Shown here in pieces: positions 1 through 7,786 of a stretch of 59,523 nt of DNA. The DNA comes from Synechococcales cyanobacterium bin31.maxbin.ball.101. Its GTDB lineage: Bacteria; Cyanobacteriota; Cyanobacteriia; Leptolyngbyales; Leptolyngbyaceae. The notes below the pieces were generated by a model. That model ran no database searches. It was not told the origin of the DNA and worked only from the letters and a program-made list of their open reading frames with translations. The first letter of the stretch is position 1. Every line of letters begins with the position of its first letter. The position numbers and the translations under genes were made by a program. The DNA lies in contig JAAFJU010000014.1 in the NCBI GenBank assembly GCA_013298165.1, forward strand, positions 1-59,523. Reading direction: 5' to 3'.

Positions 1-81
1 TGGAATGTGAAGCTGGTTGTTCATGACGATTGCCGAATTCATCGTCCTTGATCATGACACAACCACTCAACCGTTGTCGTC

Positions 82-1245
82 TCACACTAGATGTAGAGAG
101 GGACCACGGCAATTCTGGGAGAACCATTTTTTTTCGCCCCAACCTTGTCGAAGCGTTTCGGAAGGAATGGGAAGAGGGTTATCTTCTAGATGTAAGATAC
201 TCAGATTAACCAAATTTGCGATCGATTCTGGAATATGGCTAATCTGATTGTGATCAATGTCAAGTCTTGTCAGATTAACCAAATTCGCGATCGATTCTGG
301 AATATGACTAATCTGATTGTGATCAATGTCAAGCCTTGTCAGATTAACCAAATTCGCGATCGATTCTGGAATGACGTTAATCTGGTTATGACTAAGGTCG
401 AGATCTTGAAGATTTGTCAACTGAGCAATCGAATCGGGAATACAACTAATTTGATTAATCAGCAGCATTAAACTTTGCAGATTTGTCAACTGAGCAATCG
501 AATCGGGAATACAACTGATTTGATTTTTCCAGAGCCGTAGATCTTTTAGGTTTATCAATTGTGAAATTGAGTCTGGAATAACTCTGATTTGATTGTCAGC
601 AAGGAACAACGACCTTAAAGCTGACAATTGTGTTATTGCTTCTGGGATAACTTCGACTTGATTCCCATTGAGAAATAGAAATGTTAATCTTGTCAATTTC
701 CTAATTGAATCTGGAATTATGTTTATTCGATTATTAGCAAGCATTAACAACTCCAGTCTTACTAAGTTTGTTATTGAATCTGGAATTTCACTGATTTGAT
801 TGTTCTGAAGACAAAGCGTTGTTAAATTAACTAATTCTATTGTCGAATCTGGAATTTTACTGATCTGATTGTGCTTAAGATCAAGCCTTTTCAGATTGAT
901 TAACTTTGTAATTGATCCAGGAATTACACTAATCTGATTTCGATCAAGATATAGCCACTTCAGATTAACTAACTGCACAATCGCATCTGGTATTTCAGAA
1001 ATTTGATTGTTAGTAAGATCCAGTTCCTGAAGCTGTTGAAGTTGCCAGAGTTCGGACGGTAGTACCGTCAACTGGTTTCCAATACTTTCCTTGGTCTCCT
1101 TATCCCACTTCCCCAAAAACAACCGCTTCAACTGCACTAACTTCCCAATCTCCGGCGGCAATTCCGTCAGTTCCATTCCTGACAAATCCAGTTCTTCCCA
1201 GCCCTCTTCGTAGGCTTGGTGGATGAGGGAGAGAGCAGTTTGCAT
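82..1245 (-). CDS. Leucine-rich repeat protein
   Basis: The 387-residue product is built almost wholly of leucine-rich repeats of about 23 residues, with the consensus NQIS.IPDSI..L.NL..L.L from about residue 20 to 370. The short N-terminal part (EEGWEELDLSGMELTELPPE) is the usual cap of cyanobacterial LRR proteins. No Roc/COR GTPase, kinase or membrane segment is seen, so it is a plain LRR protein, probably a cytoplasmic protein-binding scaffold. Partner and role are unknown. At the DNA level the last repeats (about positions 208-370) are near-identical 69-bp units, which shows recent tandem duplication. The 5' part of this gene is copied at 2691-2788. The next gene starts divergently. Confidence 0.85.
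   Translation of the reverse strand: MQTALSLIHQAYEEGWEELDLSGMELTELPPEIGKLVQLKRLFLGKWDKETKESIGNQLTVLPSELWQLQQLQELDLTNNQISEIPDAIVQLVNLKWLYLDRNQISVIPGSITKLINLKRLDLKHNQISKIPDSTIELVNLTTLCLQNNQISEIPDSITNLVRLELLMLANNRINIIPDSIRKLTRLTFLFLNGNQVEVIPEAITQLSALRSLFLADNQIRVIPDSISQLINLKDLRLWKNQISCIPDSIAQLTNLQSLMLLINQISCIPDSIAQLTNLQDLDLSHNQINVIPESIANLVNLTRLDIDHNQISHIPESIANLVNLTRLDIDHNQISHIPESIANLVNLSILHLEDNPLPIPSETLRQGWGEKKWFSQNCRGPSLHLV
208..370 (-). repeat. Near-identical 69-bp tandem repeats inside LRR gene
   Basis: Two consecutive 69-bp units and part of a third differ by only a few bases. Each contains AACCAAATT(C/T)GCGATCGATT. The unit length equals exactly one 23-residue LRR, so copy number can change without breaking the frame. 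Each unit carries a CGATCG core. Confidence 0.8.
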
Positions 1246-1418
1246 AAGGACGGAGGAGAGAGGACGGAGGACGGAGGAGAAGACGGAAGAGCGAAGATGG
1301 AAGATGTATTTCTATTTTGGCAGAGAGTTGAGAAAAGGGGAAGAGGGAAAAATGCAGAGGGAAGAAGGTTAGAATGGGAGGGACTACTACGATCGATCTT
1401 CAACCCAGCACAACCTCT

Positions 1419-1649
1419 ATGAACTACCGCGACATCATCACGATCGAACCTGGCAAACGAGGTGGGAAACCTTGTATTCGTCGGATGCGGATCACCGTCT
1501 ATGATGTACTCGGCTGGCTGGCTTCCGGAATGAGCCACGCCGATATATTAGATGACTTTCCAGAGCTGACAGAAACCGACATTCTCGCTTGTCTCGCCTT
1601 TGTTGCCGATCGCGATCGATGCCTCACGTCAATGGCAGGTGCTCGGTGA
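1419..1649 (+). CDS. DUF433 family antitoxin-like protein
   Basis: This 76-residue protein (MNYRDIITIEPGKRGGKPCI...) has the DUF433 pattern: a G(K/R)PCIR..RITVYDVL core, then a helix-turn-helix-like part (ILDDFPELTETDILACLAF). DUF433 proteins are usually the antitoxin and DNA-binding half of a pair with a DUF5615 PIN-like protein. The ATG at 1419 is preferred over one 15 codons upstream because the family begins near MNYRDII and the extra codons are low-complexity. Its stop overlaps the GTG of the next gene in GTGA (1646-1649), a sign of translational coupling. One of three such pairs in the window. Confidence 0.8.
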   Translation: MNYRDIITIEPGKRGGKPCIRRMRITVYDVLGWLASGMSHADILDDFPELTETDILACLAFVADRDRCLTSMAGAR

Positions 1650-1978
1650 AACTCTTGTTCGATCAAAACCTCAGTCGTAAATTGGTTAATCGATTAGTCG
1701 ATCTCTTTCCTGGATCAAGTCACGTTCAATTTCACGACATGCCCGAAGCCGATGATTCAGAAATTTGGGAATTTGCCAAAGCGAACGACTTTTGCATTGT
1801 GACCCAAGATGCTGACTTTGCCGATCGGAGCCGTTTGTATGGATCGCCGCCCAAAGTGGTTTGGCTACGCTGCGGAAATACATCCACGCCAGCGATCGAG
1901 AAACTTCTTCGAGAAAGTGAATCTGCTATTCATGAATTGATTGCAAGTATTGTTTTAGATTGCTTAGAAGTTTATTAA
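1646..1978 (+). CDS. DUF5615 PIN-like toxin candidate
   Basis: The product (VKLLFDQNLSRKLVNRL..., about 110 residues) has the DUF5615/Mut7-C PIN-like signature: LLFDQNLS at the N-terminus, H.. as in FHDMPEADDSEIWEFAK, and TQDADFADRS, with acidic residues in the places where PIN nucleases bind metal. The GTG at 1646 is chosen because it overlaps the upstream antitoxin stop by 4 bases and because LLFD.N begins all family members. The likely role is the nuclease-fold toxin of a type II toxin-antitoxin pair, inferred from family and context. The 3' end meets, convergently, the remnant HEPN frame on the other strand. Confidence 0.8.
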   Translation: MKLLFDQNLSRKLVNRLVDLFPGSSHVQFHDMPEADDSEIWEFAKANDFCIVTQDADFADRSRLYGSPPKVVWLRCGNTSTPAIEKLLRESESAIHELIASIVLDCLEVY

Positions 1979-2055
1979 TTGTGTGACTCATTAAGTCGAT
2001 CGTTCTCCGGCTGCAATTCTGCCGTACTAATCCACTCTTGCGTCAGCAGATTCAT
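1975..2055 (-). pseudogene. Remnant of a HEPN-domain gene
   Basis: Right after, and overlapping by 29 bases, the MNT gene lies a 26-codon frame starting MNLLTQEWISTAEL and soon stopped. It matches the start of the intact HEPN protein at 57673-58065 (MRPITQEWVTKAEAD), which overlaps its own MNT partner by 32 bases. The HEPN gene here has therefore lost all but its first 14 or so codons, and the rest of the frame is unrelated sequence. Confidence 0.65.
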
Positions 2056-2359
2056 ACAGTACCCGCCCTTGTTCCACGATCGCTTGAATAACTGGATCTC
2101 CGATCGCTAACCGATCGCTAACCTGTGATGATGTTCTCGTGAGTAAATCTAATGAAAAATCGTACAACGGTAATTGTTGTCGAATTTCAACCGCTTTATA
2201 AGCCCAATGTCCTGTAAATGGCAAAACCACCATCACATCCAAATCCGAGTCCTCAGTGGGTTCACCATAGGCATAAGAACCAAACAGAATAATCTTTTCA
2301 GGATTTGCGACCTCAACAATTTTTTGAGTGAGATGACTAATTTGGTCTGTGTCGATCAT
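2027..2359 (-). CDS. MNT-type nucleotidyltransferase domain protein (orphan)
   Basis: This 110-residue minimal nucleotidyltransferase has the catalytic GSYAYGEPTEDSDLDVMV motif (GSX10DXD). MNT proteins pair with HEPN proteins; in studied pairs the MNT enzyme AMPylates and silences the HEPN RNase. Here the HEPN partner survives only as a short remnant downstream, so the enzyme is an orphan antitoxin. It is clearly paralogous to the MNT at 58034-58366: both share ILFGSYAYG.PTE.SD and a (L/I)DL.TRTS.Q. stretch. Family assignment is firm. Current function is uncertain. Confidence 0.85.
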   Translation of the reverse strand: MIDTDQISHLTQKIVEVANPEKIILFGSYAYGEPTEDSDLDVMVVLPFTGHWAYKAVEIRQQLPLYDFSLDLLTRTSSQVSDRLAIGDPVIQAIVEQGRVLYESADARVD

Positions 2360-2398
2360 GACTTTAGACTCCTCGATCGTTTTGCCAATTCTATCCTG

Positions 2399-2656
2399 TT
2401 ATAAGCTTTGAAAATCTTCGCCATCTAATGATTCAAACACCAATAAATCACTACCAGGTAAATAGTCATCGATCGCACTCAAGGCAGCCATTTTAAGTTT
2501 ACTGGGCTGAGAACGTTCATTCTTACCATTCTGAGTGAGTAAAATCTGTTGAAGCAGTTCAGAGGCAACAATTGCGATGTCTTGTCCTTGATGATATGCA
2601 CGATTTTGAAGAATTATCTCAACTTCAGGCGGCAATGTCAGAACGATCGTCATCAT
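2399..2656 (-). CDS. Small antitoxin-like protein
   Basis: The 85-residue product begins TIVLTLPPEVEIILQNRAYHQGQDIAIVASELL, a pattern common in small cyanobacterial proteins encoded next to toxin genes. In these, a beta strand and helix like a ribbon-helix-helix are followed by an acidic tail (here ESLDGEDF). It has no clear toxin partner: its neighbours are the orphan MNT gene and a stretch of gene fragments. Calling it an antitoxin is an inference from pattern and context. Confidence 0.5.
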   Translation of the reverse strand: MMTIVLTLPPEVEIILQNRAYHQGQDIAIVASELLQQILLTQNGKNERSQPSKLKMAALSAIDDYLPGSDLLVFESLDGEDFQSL

Positions 2657-2938
2657 GAAGACCTTGGTAAATCAAATACTATTTTAGCGTACTTCCCCCA
2701 AAAATCAACCGTTTCAACTGCACTAACTTCCCAATCTCCGGCGGCAATTCCGTCAGTTCCATTCCTGAGTAATCCAGTTCTTCCCGTCGATCGACCCACC
2801 AATATCATCGTCAGACCCACAGAACAGATTCAGTGGAAAGAAAGAAGTCCTCTTAGTTCAACGCGAATCGGTAGACTCGATCGCCCCACCCAAGCGTTAA
2901 ACTAAAGGAACCCATTAGTCTCACTCAACCATTTCTAG
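2657..2938. other. Gap with gene fragments, no intact gene
   Basis: Apart from the LRR fragment, this stretch holds a short plus-strand frame ending about 2905 (...RPTNIIVRPTEQIQWKE...) that reads like the tail of a lost protein but has no start of its own. No promoter or terminator stands out. Confidence 0.4.
2691..2788 (-). pseudogene. Copied fragment of the LRR gene 5' part
   Basis: About 98 bases match 1107-1203, the N-terminal coding part of the LRR gene, with only a few differences including one added C. Both contain TTCCCAATCTCCGGCGGCAA and CAGTTCCATTCCTGA. It is non-coding here and shows that a piece of the LRR gene was copied or left after recombination. Confidence 0.75.
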
Positions 2939-2986
2939 GAGAACCGTTCATGGCTACAATGCGGCGAACCCAGCCCGGATTCTTGG

Positions 2987-3544
2987 GTGCCCATCGCCGA
3001 AATCTGTGGCTTTAATCCAGAAGGCGGCAATCGAGATCACAGCCGGGAAGTGTTTGCCGATCGATCGGAACTTGCCCAAGCGTTGCGACTGTCTTGGTCA
3101 CGGAAGATGACAGAGGGATTTTTCATGCGGGCGGAAAGCTTTTACAACTTCGCCACCTATCTCGATAGTGCATCAAACTTGAGAGCCTACGGTGGTAAAT
3201 CGCTGCATCATCAATCCCATGGTGAATCCTTTCTCGCACTATTTGAGCATCGATTTGAACAAGGTATCTATATTCTCGATGAACCCGAAGCCGCCCTGTC
3301 TCCGCAACGACAATTGTCATTTTTAAAAATCATTCACGATCTCGCTGCCCCCGGACATGCACAGTTTTTAATTGCGACCCATTCGCCCATTCTCTTAGCC
3401 TATCCCGGAGCGGTGATTTATGGATTTGATGACGATGGGATTTCTGAAATTGGCTATCAAGACACCGACCATTACCGCTTGACCCGTGACTTTCTCAACT
3501 CACCCGATCGCTATTTCAAACACCTATTTGAGGATGAGGTTTGA
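2987..3544 (+). pseudogene. 5'-truncated AAA-type ATPase (COG3910-like)
   Basis: The frame encodes ICGFNPEGG, then SHGESFLALF, the Walker B motif IYILDEPEAALS and the switch histidine of FLIATHSPIL. This is the C-terminal two thirds of a small SMC/ABC-like ATPase that normally begins with about 45 residues including a Walker A GENGSGKST. No Walker A precedes it: the upstream frame is open only back to 2939 and reads unrelated residues. GTG 2987 is the only start in place. It is most likely a truncated pseudogene, consistent with the fragments just upstream. The C-terminal end looks complete. Confidence 0.7.
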
Positions 3545-3641
3545 ACCCGATCGAATTTGCATCCCGATCGCATCGATCGTCGGATCAAATTCAACCAACC
3601 AGGATGAGCGAGAAGGACGCCATATTACAAGTTCTCAACAA

Positions 3642-5021
3642 CTATCCCAATCGCGTTGCAAAGTTCTTTTCACGACTCGGTGATAACGATCGCGCTTTCA
3701 AAATCGCCGCACCCAACAACGCATAGGAGAACAGACCGATCGTCGCTAACGCAAACGGTCCCACCAACGGTAAACCACCCACAGAATTCCACATGGTATG
3801 CAATATGGAAGCAGTCAGCCAACCGACCAAAATCGTCAATGCTGCACCACGGGGTTTCAACACCGCCAGACCGATCGCATAGCCAAAGTAGCCACTATAG
3901 GCCATATGTCCCGCCACCGAACCCAACAACCGCGCAATCAAAATCTGTAATCCCTGCGCTTGACTGGCATCTGCCCCATAGGTCGAGGCACTTAAGATGA
4001 TTCCCGGAACATATTGCCCCACGGTCTCCAGTAGCGTAAATCCCATGGCCGAAGCCGTCCCAAGCAAAATGCCATCCAATGGTTCCCGAATGCCGTAGCG
4101 ATCGCGCCATCGATCCGATCGCCCCAAGCCAACAAAAGCCAAAACAAAGAGCGGCAGCGCCTTCAGCAACTCCTCCATCAACCCCGCCCCAAAAAACATA
4201 TTAATCAAGCTCATCGAAGCCGTAGACGACACCTGACCCGGTAAAATTTGTCGAAACACCGTCGTGAATAGCACAAATACCGGACTCTGAATCAAACCGA
4301 TCGTCACCCCACCCATCAACACCAACACCCACCAAGCCTTCTTCTTTCCACAAAGTTGGTAAATTCGATAGTAAGCGGCTAATCCTAAATAGGTGGCCAA
4401 AATGCCATTAAACCAAGGGGGATTCCCCACCACAAAAAACAACGCAACTACCGCTACGATCGTCACCAGCGCAGGCAAAATATAAGCCTTACGTCGAATT
4501 TCTAATCCCGTCGAAAAAATCGGTAATAACTGCGTCAAGGTGACTCGATCGACGTCCGCACTCGTCACCACATCATTAGCAGCCGTTTGGAACCTAGCTG
4601 GAATTTGCAACAGCGGCGGTGCATCGGGAATATCGCGAGGGTTTGGAATATCGATCGCCTGGTTCGTCTGCTCAAATCTAAAAGCCGGACCCTGCTGCCC
4701 CAACACAATCCGATCGCCATCTCGCAACACCTGACAACCCACCAAGCGCTGTCCATTTACAAACGTCCCATTGGAACTATTCAGATCGCAAACCCACCAG
4801 AGAGAACCCGGCTCTAAATTTCCAGCAGTCGTCGTGACCGGGCGAATTTCCGCATGACGACGGGAGACAGCGGTATATAGCAATGGATCAACCGGAATTT
4901 GACAGTCCAAATCCCGCCCTAGAATAAAGCTCTGACTCTGCACCAGCCTATAGACAGATTGGGCCGAATCCCCATCCTCCTTTCCAATCTGCCGTAGAGA
5001 AGCCATCACGATAAAGTCCAC
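3642..5021 (-). CDS. FHA domain-PrsW family intramembrane protease
   Basis: The 459-residue protein has an N-terminal forkhead-associated domain (about residues 25-115: ILGRD, SRRHAEI, NSSNGTFVNG), a linker, then a multi-pass membrane domain (about 178-450). The membrane domain carries the PrsW/CAAX-like motifs EELLK (283-287), GFTLLET (about 327-333), GHMAYSG and LHTMWNS. PrsW proteases cut membrane substrates such as anti-sigma factors. The FHA domain binds phosphothreonine, so substrate choice or activity may depend on Ser/Thr kinase signalling (inference). Met6 is an alternative start. It stands alone, convergent with the truncated ATPase. Confidence 0.85.
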   Translation of the reverse strand: MDFIVMASLRQIGKEDGDSAQSVYRLVQSQSFILGRDLDCQIPVDPLLYTAVSRRHAEIRPVTTTAGNLEPGSLWWVCDLNSSNGTFVNGQRLVGCQVLRDGDRIVLGQQGPAFRFEQTNQAIDIPNPRDIPDAPPLLQIPARFQTAANDVVTSADVDRVTLTQLLPIFSTGLEIRRKAYILPALVTIVAVVALFFVVGNPPWFNGILATYLGLAAYYRIYQLCGKKKAWWVLVLMGGVTIGLIQSPVFVLFTTVFRQILPGQVSSTASMSLINMFFGAGLMEELLKALPLFVLAFVGLGRSDRWRDRYGIREPLDGILLGTASAMGFTLLETVGQYVPGIILSASTYGADASQAQGLQILIARLLGSVAGHMAYSGYFGYAIGLAVLKPRGAALTILVGWLTASILHTMWNSVGGLPLVGPFALATIGLFSYALLGAAILKARSLSPSREKNFATRLG

Positions 5022-5094
5022 AATTTCAGAAGCTCACTTTAAAAGCCCATTACAAAAAGCCCATTACAGCGGGATATAGAGCCACATAGAGCCA

Positions 5095-5292
5095 TTACAA
5101 ATTGTTTTTGGCATCCTTCACCGCCTCTAGAAACGCCCAGACGCTCAAGGGTAAACAAGCCACTAACACCCCCGTCGTCAAAGCACTTCCCCAGTCCGGT
5201 GCTCCCGATGTCAACTCAAATACACAGCCCACGACTGCGATCGCTGCCACACAAGAAATCCCTAAAAACAAACTGCTCTTTGGTGTCATCAT
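5095..5292 (-). CDS. Small two-segment membrane protein
   Basis: This 65-residue protein has two hydrophobic stretches (about 8-25 and 38-56) joined by ELTSGAPDWGSAL, and a basic tail (KDAKNNL). No family is recognised. Length, membrane pattern and a free-standing position upstream of the PrsW gene suggest a real gene, but function is unknown. Confidence 0.5.
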   Translation of the reverse strand: MMTPKSSLFLGISCVAAIAVVGCVFELTSGAPDWGSALTTGVLVACLPLSVWAFLEAVKDAKNNL

Positions 5293-5384
5293 AGTAATTT
5301 ATTCTCTCCAGGTTTTCAAAACTATTTTTTGCGATTTCTGTGAAGATTTCGCCCAATTTTCTGTTAATTTCGCCTAATTTTAAC

Positions 5385-5963
5385 TTAGGGCGTTGATTTG
5401 ACGGCTTTTACAGCTTTTAAGGTAAATCCTTTCTTTTGGAGTTCTTGACCAAGGGCCAGGTGATTGGGGATGCGATCGACGAACATGATGCCATTGAGAT
5501 GGTCGATTTCATGTTGGATGACGCGGGAGAGGAGACCATCTGCCGTTAAGGTCTTCAGACGACCATGTTCATCTTTGTAGCTAATCTCCACGACATCTTG
5601 ACGGACCACATCCATGTAGACCCCGACGACACTTAAGCAGCCTTCTTGATCGGTGACATTAGGTCCCGTGATTCGCTTGACGACGGGATTGATTAACACC
5701 AGTGGCTCCACCTCGGGCTTGTCGATCTCAGTATCAATCACCACCAACTGCTTATTAATGCCAACCTGAGGGGCCGCTAGGCCGATTCCATCCTGGCTGT
5801 ACATCGTCTGCAGCATCTGGCGCACGGTTTCGCGCAGCTCCTCGTCAATTTTCGTCACCCGTTTTGCGGGCTGACGCAGCCCTTTGTCGCCGAGCTGATA
5901 GACTTCCAGCGGTGGGTTTTTAACTTTTTTCTTGTCGATGACGATCGATGAAGTACTGCTCAT
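5385..5963 (-). CDS. def: Peptide deformylase
   Basis: Peptide deformylase removes the formyl group from new protein N-termini. The three family motifs are present: GIGLAAPQVG (about residue 59-68), EGCLSV (about 107-112; Cys binds the metal) and QHEIDHLNG (about 150-158; both His bind metal, Glu is catalytic). The 192-residue length is normal, with a lysine-rich N-terminal extension (DKKKVKNP). It is transcribed alone, divergent from ftsX with about 160 bp between. Confidence 0.96.
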   Translation of the reverse strand: MSSTSSIVIDKKKVKNPPLEVYQLGDKGLRQPAKRVTKIDEELRETVRQMLQTMYSQDGIGLAAPQVGINKQLVVIDTEIDKPEVEPLVLINPVVKRITGPNVTDQEGCLSVVGVYMDVVRQDVVEISYKDEHGRLKTLTADGLLSRVIQHEIDHLNGIMFVDRIPNHLALGQELQKKGFTLKAVKAVKSTP

Positions 5964-6124
5964 GGGGGTCTCTAAAGACGTTCACGCTATTTTAAGGTCT
6001 ATCCATTCTAGCTCCGAGCGCCCCCTCCTAAACATGAGCTTGCCAAAATCTAACTGAAAATCGCAACCTCAAACTCCAGATCTCCGCCATAATAGTCAAG
6101 CCAATCTTCATTGAAATCCGCACC

Positions 6125-7015
6125 ATGGCCCGATCGCTGTACCAAGCCGAATACCTCCTGCGTGAAACCTTACTCGGACTCCGTCGCGGCGGCTGGATGA
6201 ACTGGGCGGCCATTAGTACGGTGGCGGTGTTGCTGTTGCTCTTTGGCATTGGCCTACAAGGCTCTTGGCAACTGGGCGAATTTTTCAATCGCTATGGCAA
6301 CCAGCTTGAAGTCTCCGCCTACCTGAACACAGGCATCGCAGCCAAAGACCTGCAGCCCACGATTCAAAAGCTGCCCAATGTCAATCGCGTCATACCTGTT
6401 TCTAAAGAGGAAGCCTGGGCTGCGCTGAGCAAGGAGTTGGGGATTTCTGATCTGAAGGCTACGACCCAGCAGCTCTCGGGCAATCCGTTAGTCGATGAGT
6501 TACGAGTTCAAGCCAACAGTCCCAGAGGTGTTCCACAGTTAGCGGAGGCGTTGAAGAAGGTGAATGGGGTGGAGACGGTGCAATATGTGGGGGAGGTGGT
6601 TCAGCAGGTGACGGAGCTGAATCATAATTTGCGGTTTATTAGTTTTGGGGTGATTGGGTTTTTGACGTTGAGTGCGATCGCCGTCATTACGACCACGTTG
6701 CGTCTCGTAATTGCAGCCCGATCGCAAGAGATTGAAGTGATGCGACTGGTTGGTGCGACTCGAACCACGATTTATCTGCCATTTTTATTACAGGGCATTA
6801 CCTTTGGGATTGCAGGCGCGGCGATCGCTTGGGTGTTTATTCAAAGTCTGTTAGTGACCTTAGGGCGATTGGCGGCGGGGCAGGCGGATTTGTTGCAAGG
6901 GCTGTTGATGGACACTGGGAAGGGTTGGATTTTACCGTTGGTGTTGGTGGGATTTGGTGGGGCGATCGGATTGATTGGCAGTTTGTTTGCGGTGCAGGCG
7001 ATCGGGCGACGGTGA
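6125..7015 (+). CDS. ftsX: Cell division protein FtsX
   Basis: The 296-residue protein has the FtsX plan: a short basic N-terminus (RETLLGLRRGGWMNWAAIS), TM1 (about 27-45), an extracytoplasmic domain (NQLEVSAYLN...), then three C-terminal TM segments with the family motif VIAARSQEIEVMRLVGAT. FtsX works with the ATPase FtsE to control septal peptidoglycan hydrolases. ftsE is not adjacent, which is common in cyanobacteria. It is divergent from def. Confidence 0.92.
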   Translation: MARSLYQAEYLLRETLLGLRRGGWMNWAAISTVAVLLLLFGIGLQGSWQLGEFFNRYGNQLEVSAYLNTGIAAKDLQPTIQKLPNVNRVIPVSKEEAWAALSKELGISDLKATTQQLSGNPLVDELRVQANSPRGVPQLAEALKKVNGVETVQYVGEVVQQVTELNHNLRFISFGVIGFLTLSAIAVITTTLRLVIAARSQEIEVMRLVGATRTTIYLPFLLQGITFGIAGAAIAWVFIQSLLVTLGRLAAGQADLLQGLLMDTGKGWILPLVLVGFGGAIGLIGSLFAVQAIGRR

Positions 7016-7105
7016 TACCTTGTGAAATACGGATTTACTGCTTTTGACAATAATCCCGTACTAATCACCGGAACCCAACTACCGACAAATCCTACAACCT
7101 CTCGC

Positions 7106-7138
7106 TTGACAAAACAGTCTACCTAAAATAAAGTAGGT
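7106..7138 (+). promoter_or_regulatory. TetR promoter/operator 1 (autoregulatory)
   Basis: TTGACA (7106-7111), then 9 bases, then the dyad ACCTA-N8-TAGGT (7121-7138) seven bases before the tetR ATG. The same arrangement recurs at 7729-7757 and 11105-11137. The dyad covers the expected -10 region, so bound repressor would block polymerase. Confidence 0.7.
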
Positions 7139-7144
7139 GAGCAA

Positions 7145-7723
7145 ATGAACCAATCTATAGGTAATTCCTCGGCTCGTAGTGCAGTCCTTGATGCAGCGGA
7201 ACAGTTATTTACTGCTCGCGGTTACTCATCTGTGACGCTCAAGGATATTGCAAAACAGCTAGGAATCAAGCAGGCTTCTTTGTACTATCACGTACCCGGA
7301 GGGAAAGAGGATTTGTTTGTCGAAGTCATGCTGCGACATTTAGAACGGCGACGGCAAGCGTTTGATCAAATTATTGAGACTGGATCGCCTGAACTGGAGG
7401 ATTGTTTAATGCGGGTTGGGATGTGGTTGATCGTTCAAACGCCGCTCAACGCAGGTCGCATCATCCAGTCAGATCTGCCGGACTTGCCTCTCGAAAAGGC
7501 CCAGCAGTTAGTAGAAGCAATGCGAGGATGTTCTCTAGAACCCATGGAAGTCGTTTTTTCTTGCCATCGCGATCGTCTAAACTGCGACCCTGGATTTATT
7601 GCTGGAACATTTATAGCATCAGTTGAAGCTATCAGTCTCGTCAAACAATATGGCGTAAAAACCGATCAGCAACTAATTGCCGACTTGATCGCTCTTTTGT
7701 TGCGTGGCGGGCTAAGCACTTAA
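7145..7723 (+). CDS. TetR/AcrR family transcriptional regulator
   Basis: The 192-residue protein has an N-terminal TetR helix-turn-helix (about 12-58: AAEQLFTARGYSSVTLKDIA, QASLYYHVPGGKEDLF) and a C-terminal ligand-binding and dimerisation domain of the usual length. It would repress its own promoter and those of the MFS/Rieske unit and the secreted-protein gene, since all three carry the same dyad. The inducing ligand is unknown; an exported or oxygenated small molecule is the natural guess. Confidence 0.9.
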   Translation: MNQSIGNSSARSAVLDAAEQLFTARGYSSVTLKDIAKQLGIKQASLYYHVPGGKEDLFVEVMLRHLERRRQAFDQIIETGSPELEDCLMRVGMWLIVQTPLNAGRIIQSDLPDLPLEKAQQLVEAMRGCSLEPMEVVFSCHRDRLNCDPGFIAGTFIASVEAISLVKQYGVKTDQQLIADLIALLLRGGLST

Positions 7724-7728
7724 TTTTT

Positions 7729-7757
7729 TTGACTTGCTTATCTACCTAAATTTAGGT
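7729..7757 (+). promoter_or_regulatory. TetR promoter/operator 2 (MFS-Rieske unit)
   Basis: TTGACT (7729-7734), 9 bases, then the perfect palindrome ACCTAAATTTAGGT (7744-7757), 29 bases before the MFS start. The half-sites match the operators at 7121-7138 and 11120-11137, but the spacer is 4 bases shorter. Confidence 0.65.
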
Positions 7758-7786
7758 CATTTACAGATGTAGCTATCAGGACTTAT

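Noticed and set aside
208-370. Repeats of about 69 bp that might be a CRISPR-like array
   Set aside because: The units are contiguous without spacers and translate in frame as LRR units.
1216-1422. Plus-strand frame between the LRR gene and DUF433 gene
   Set aside because: Low-complexity Arg/Glu/Gly sequence from purine-rich DNA, no family pattern, overlaps both the LRR start and the DUF433 leader.
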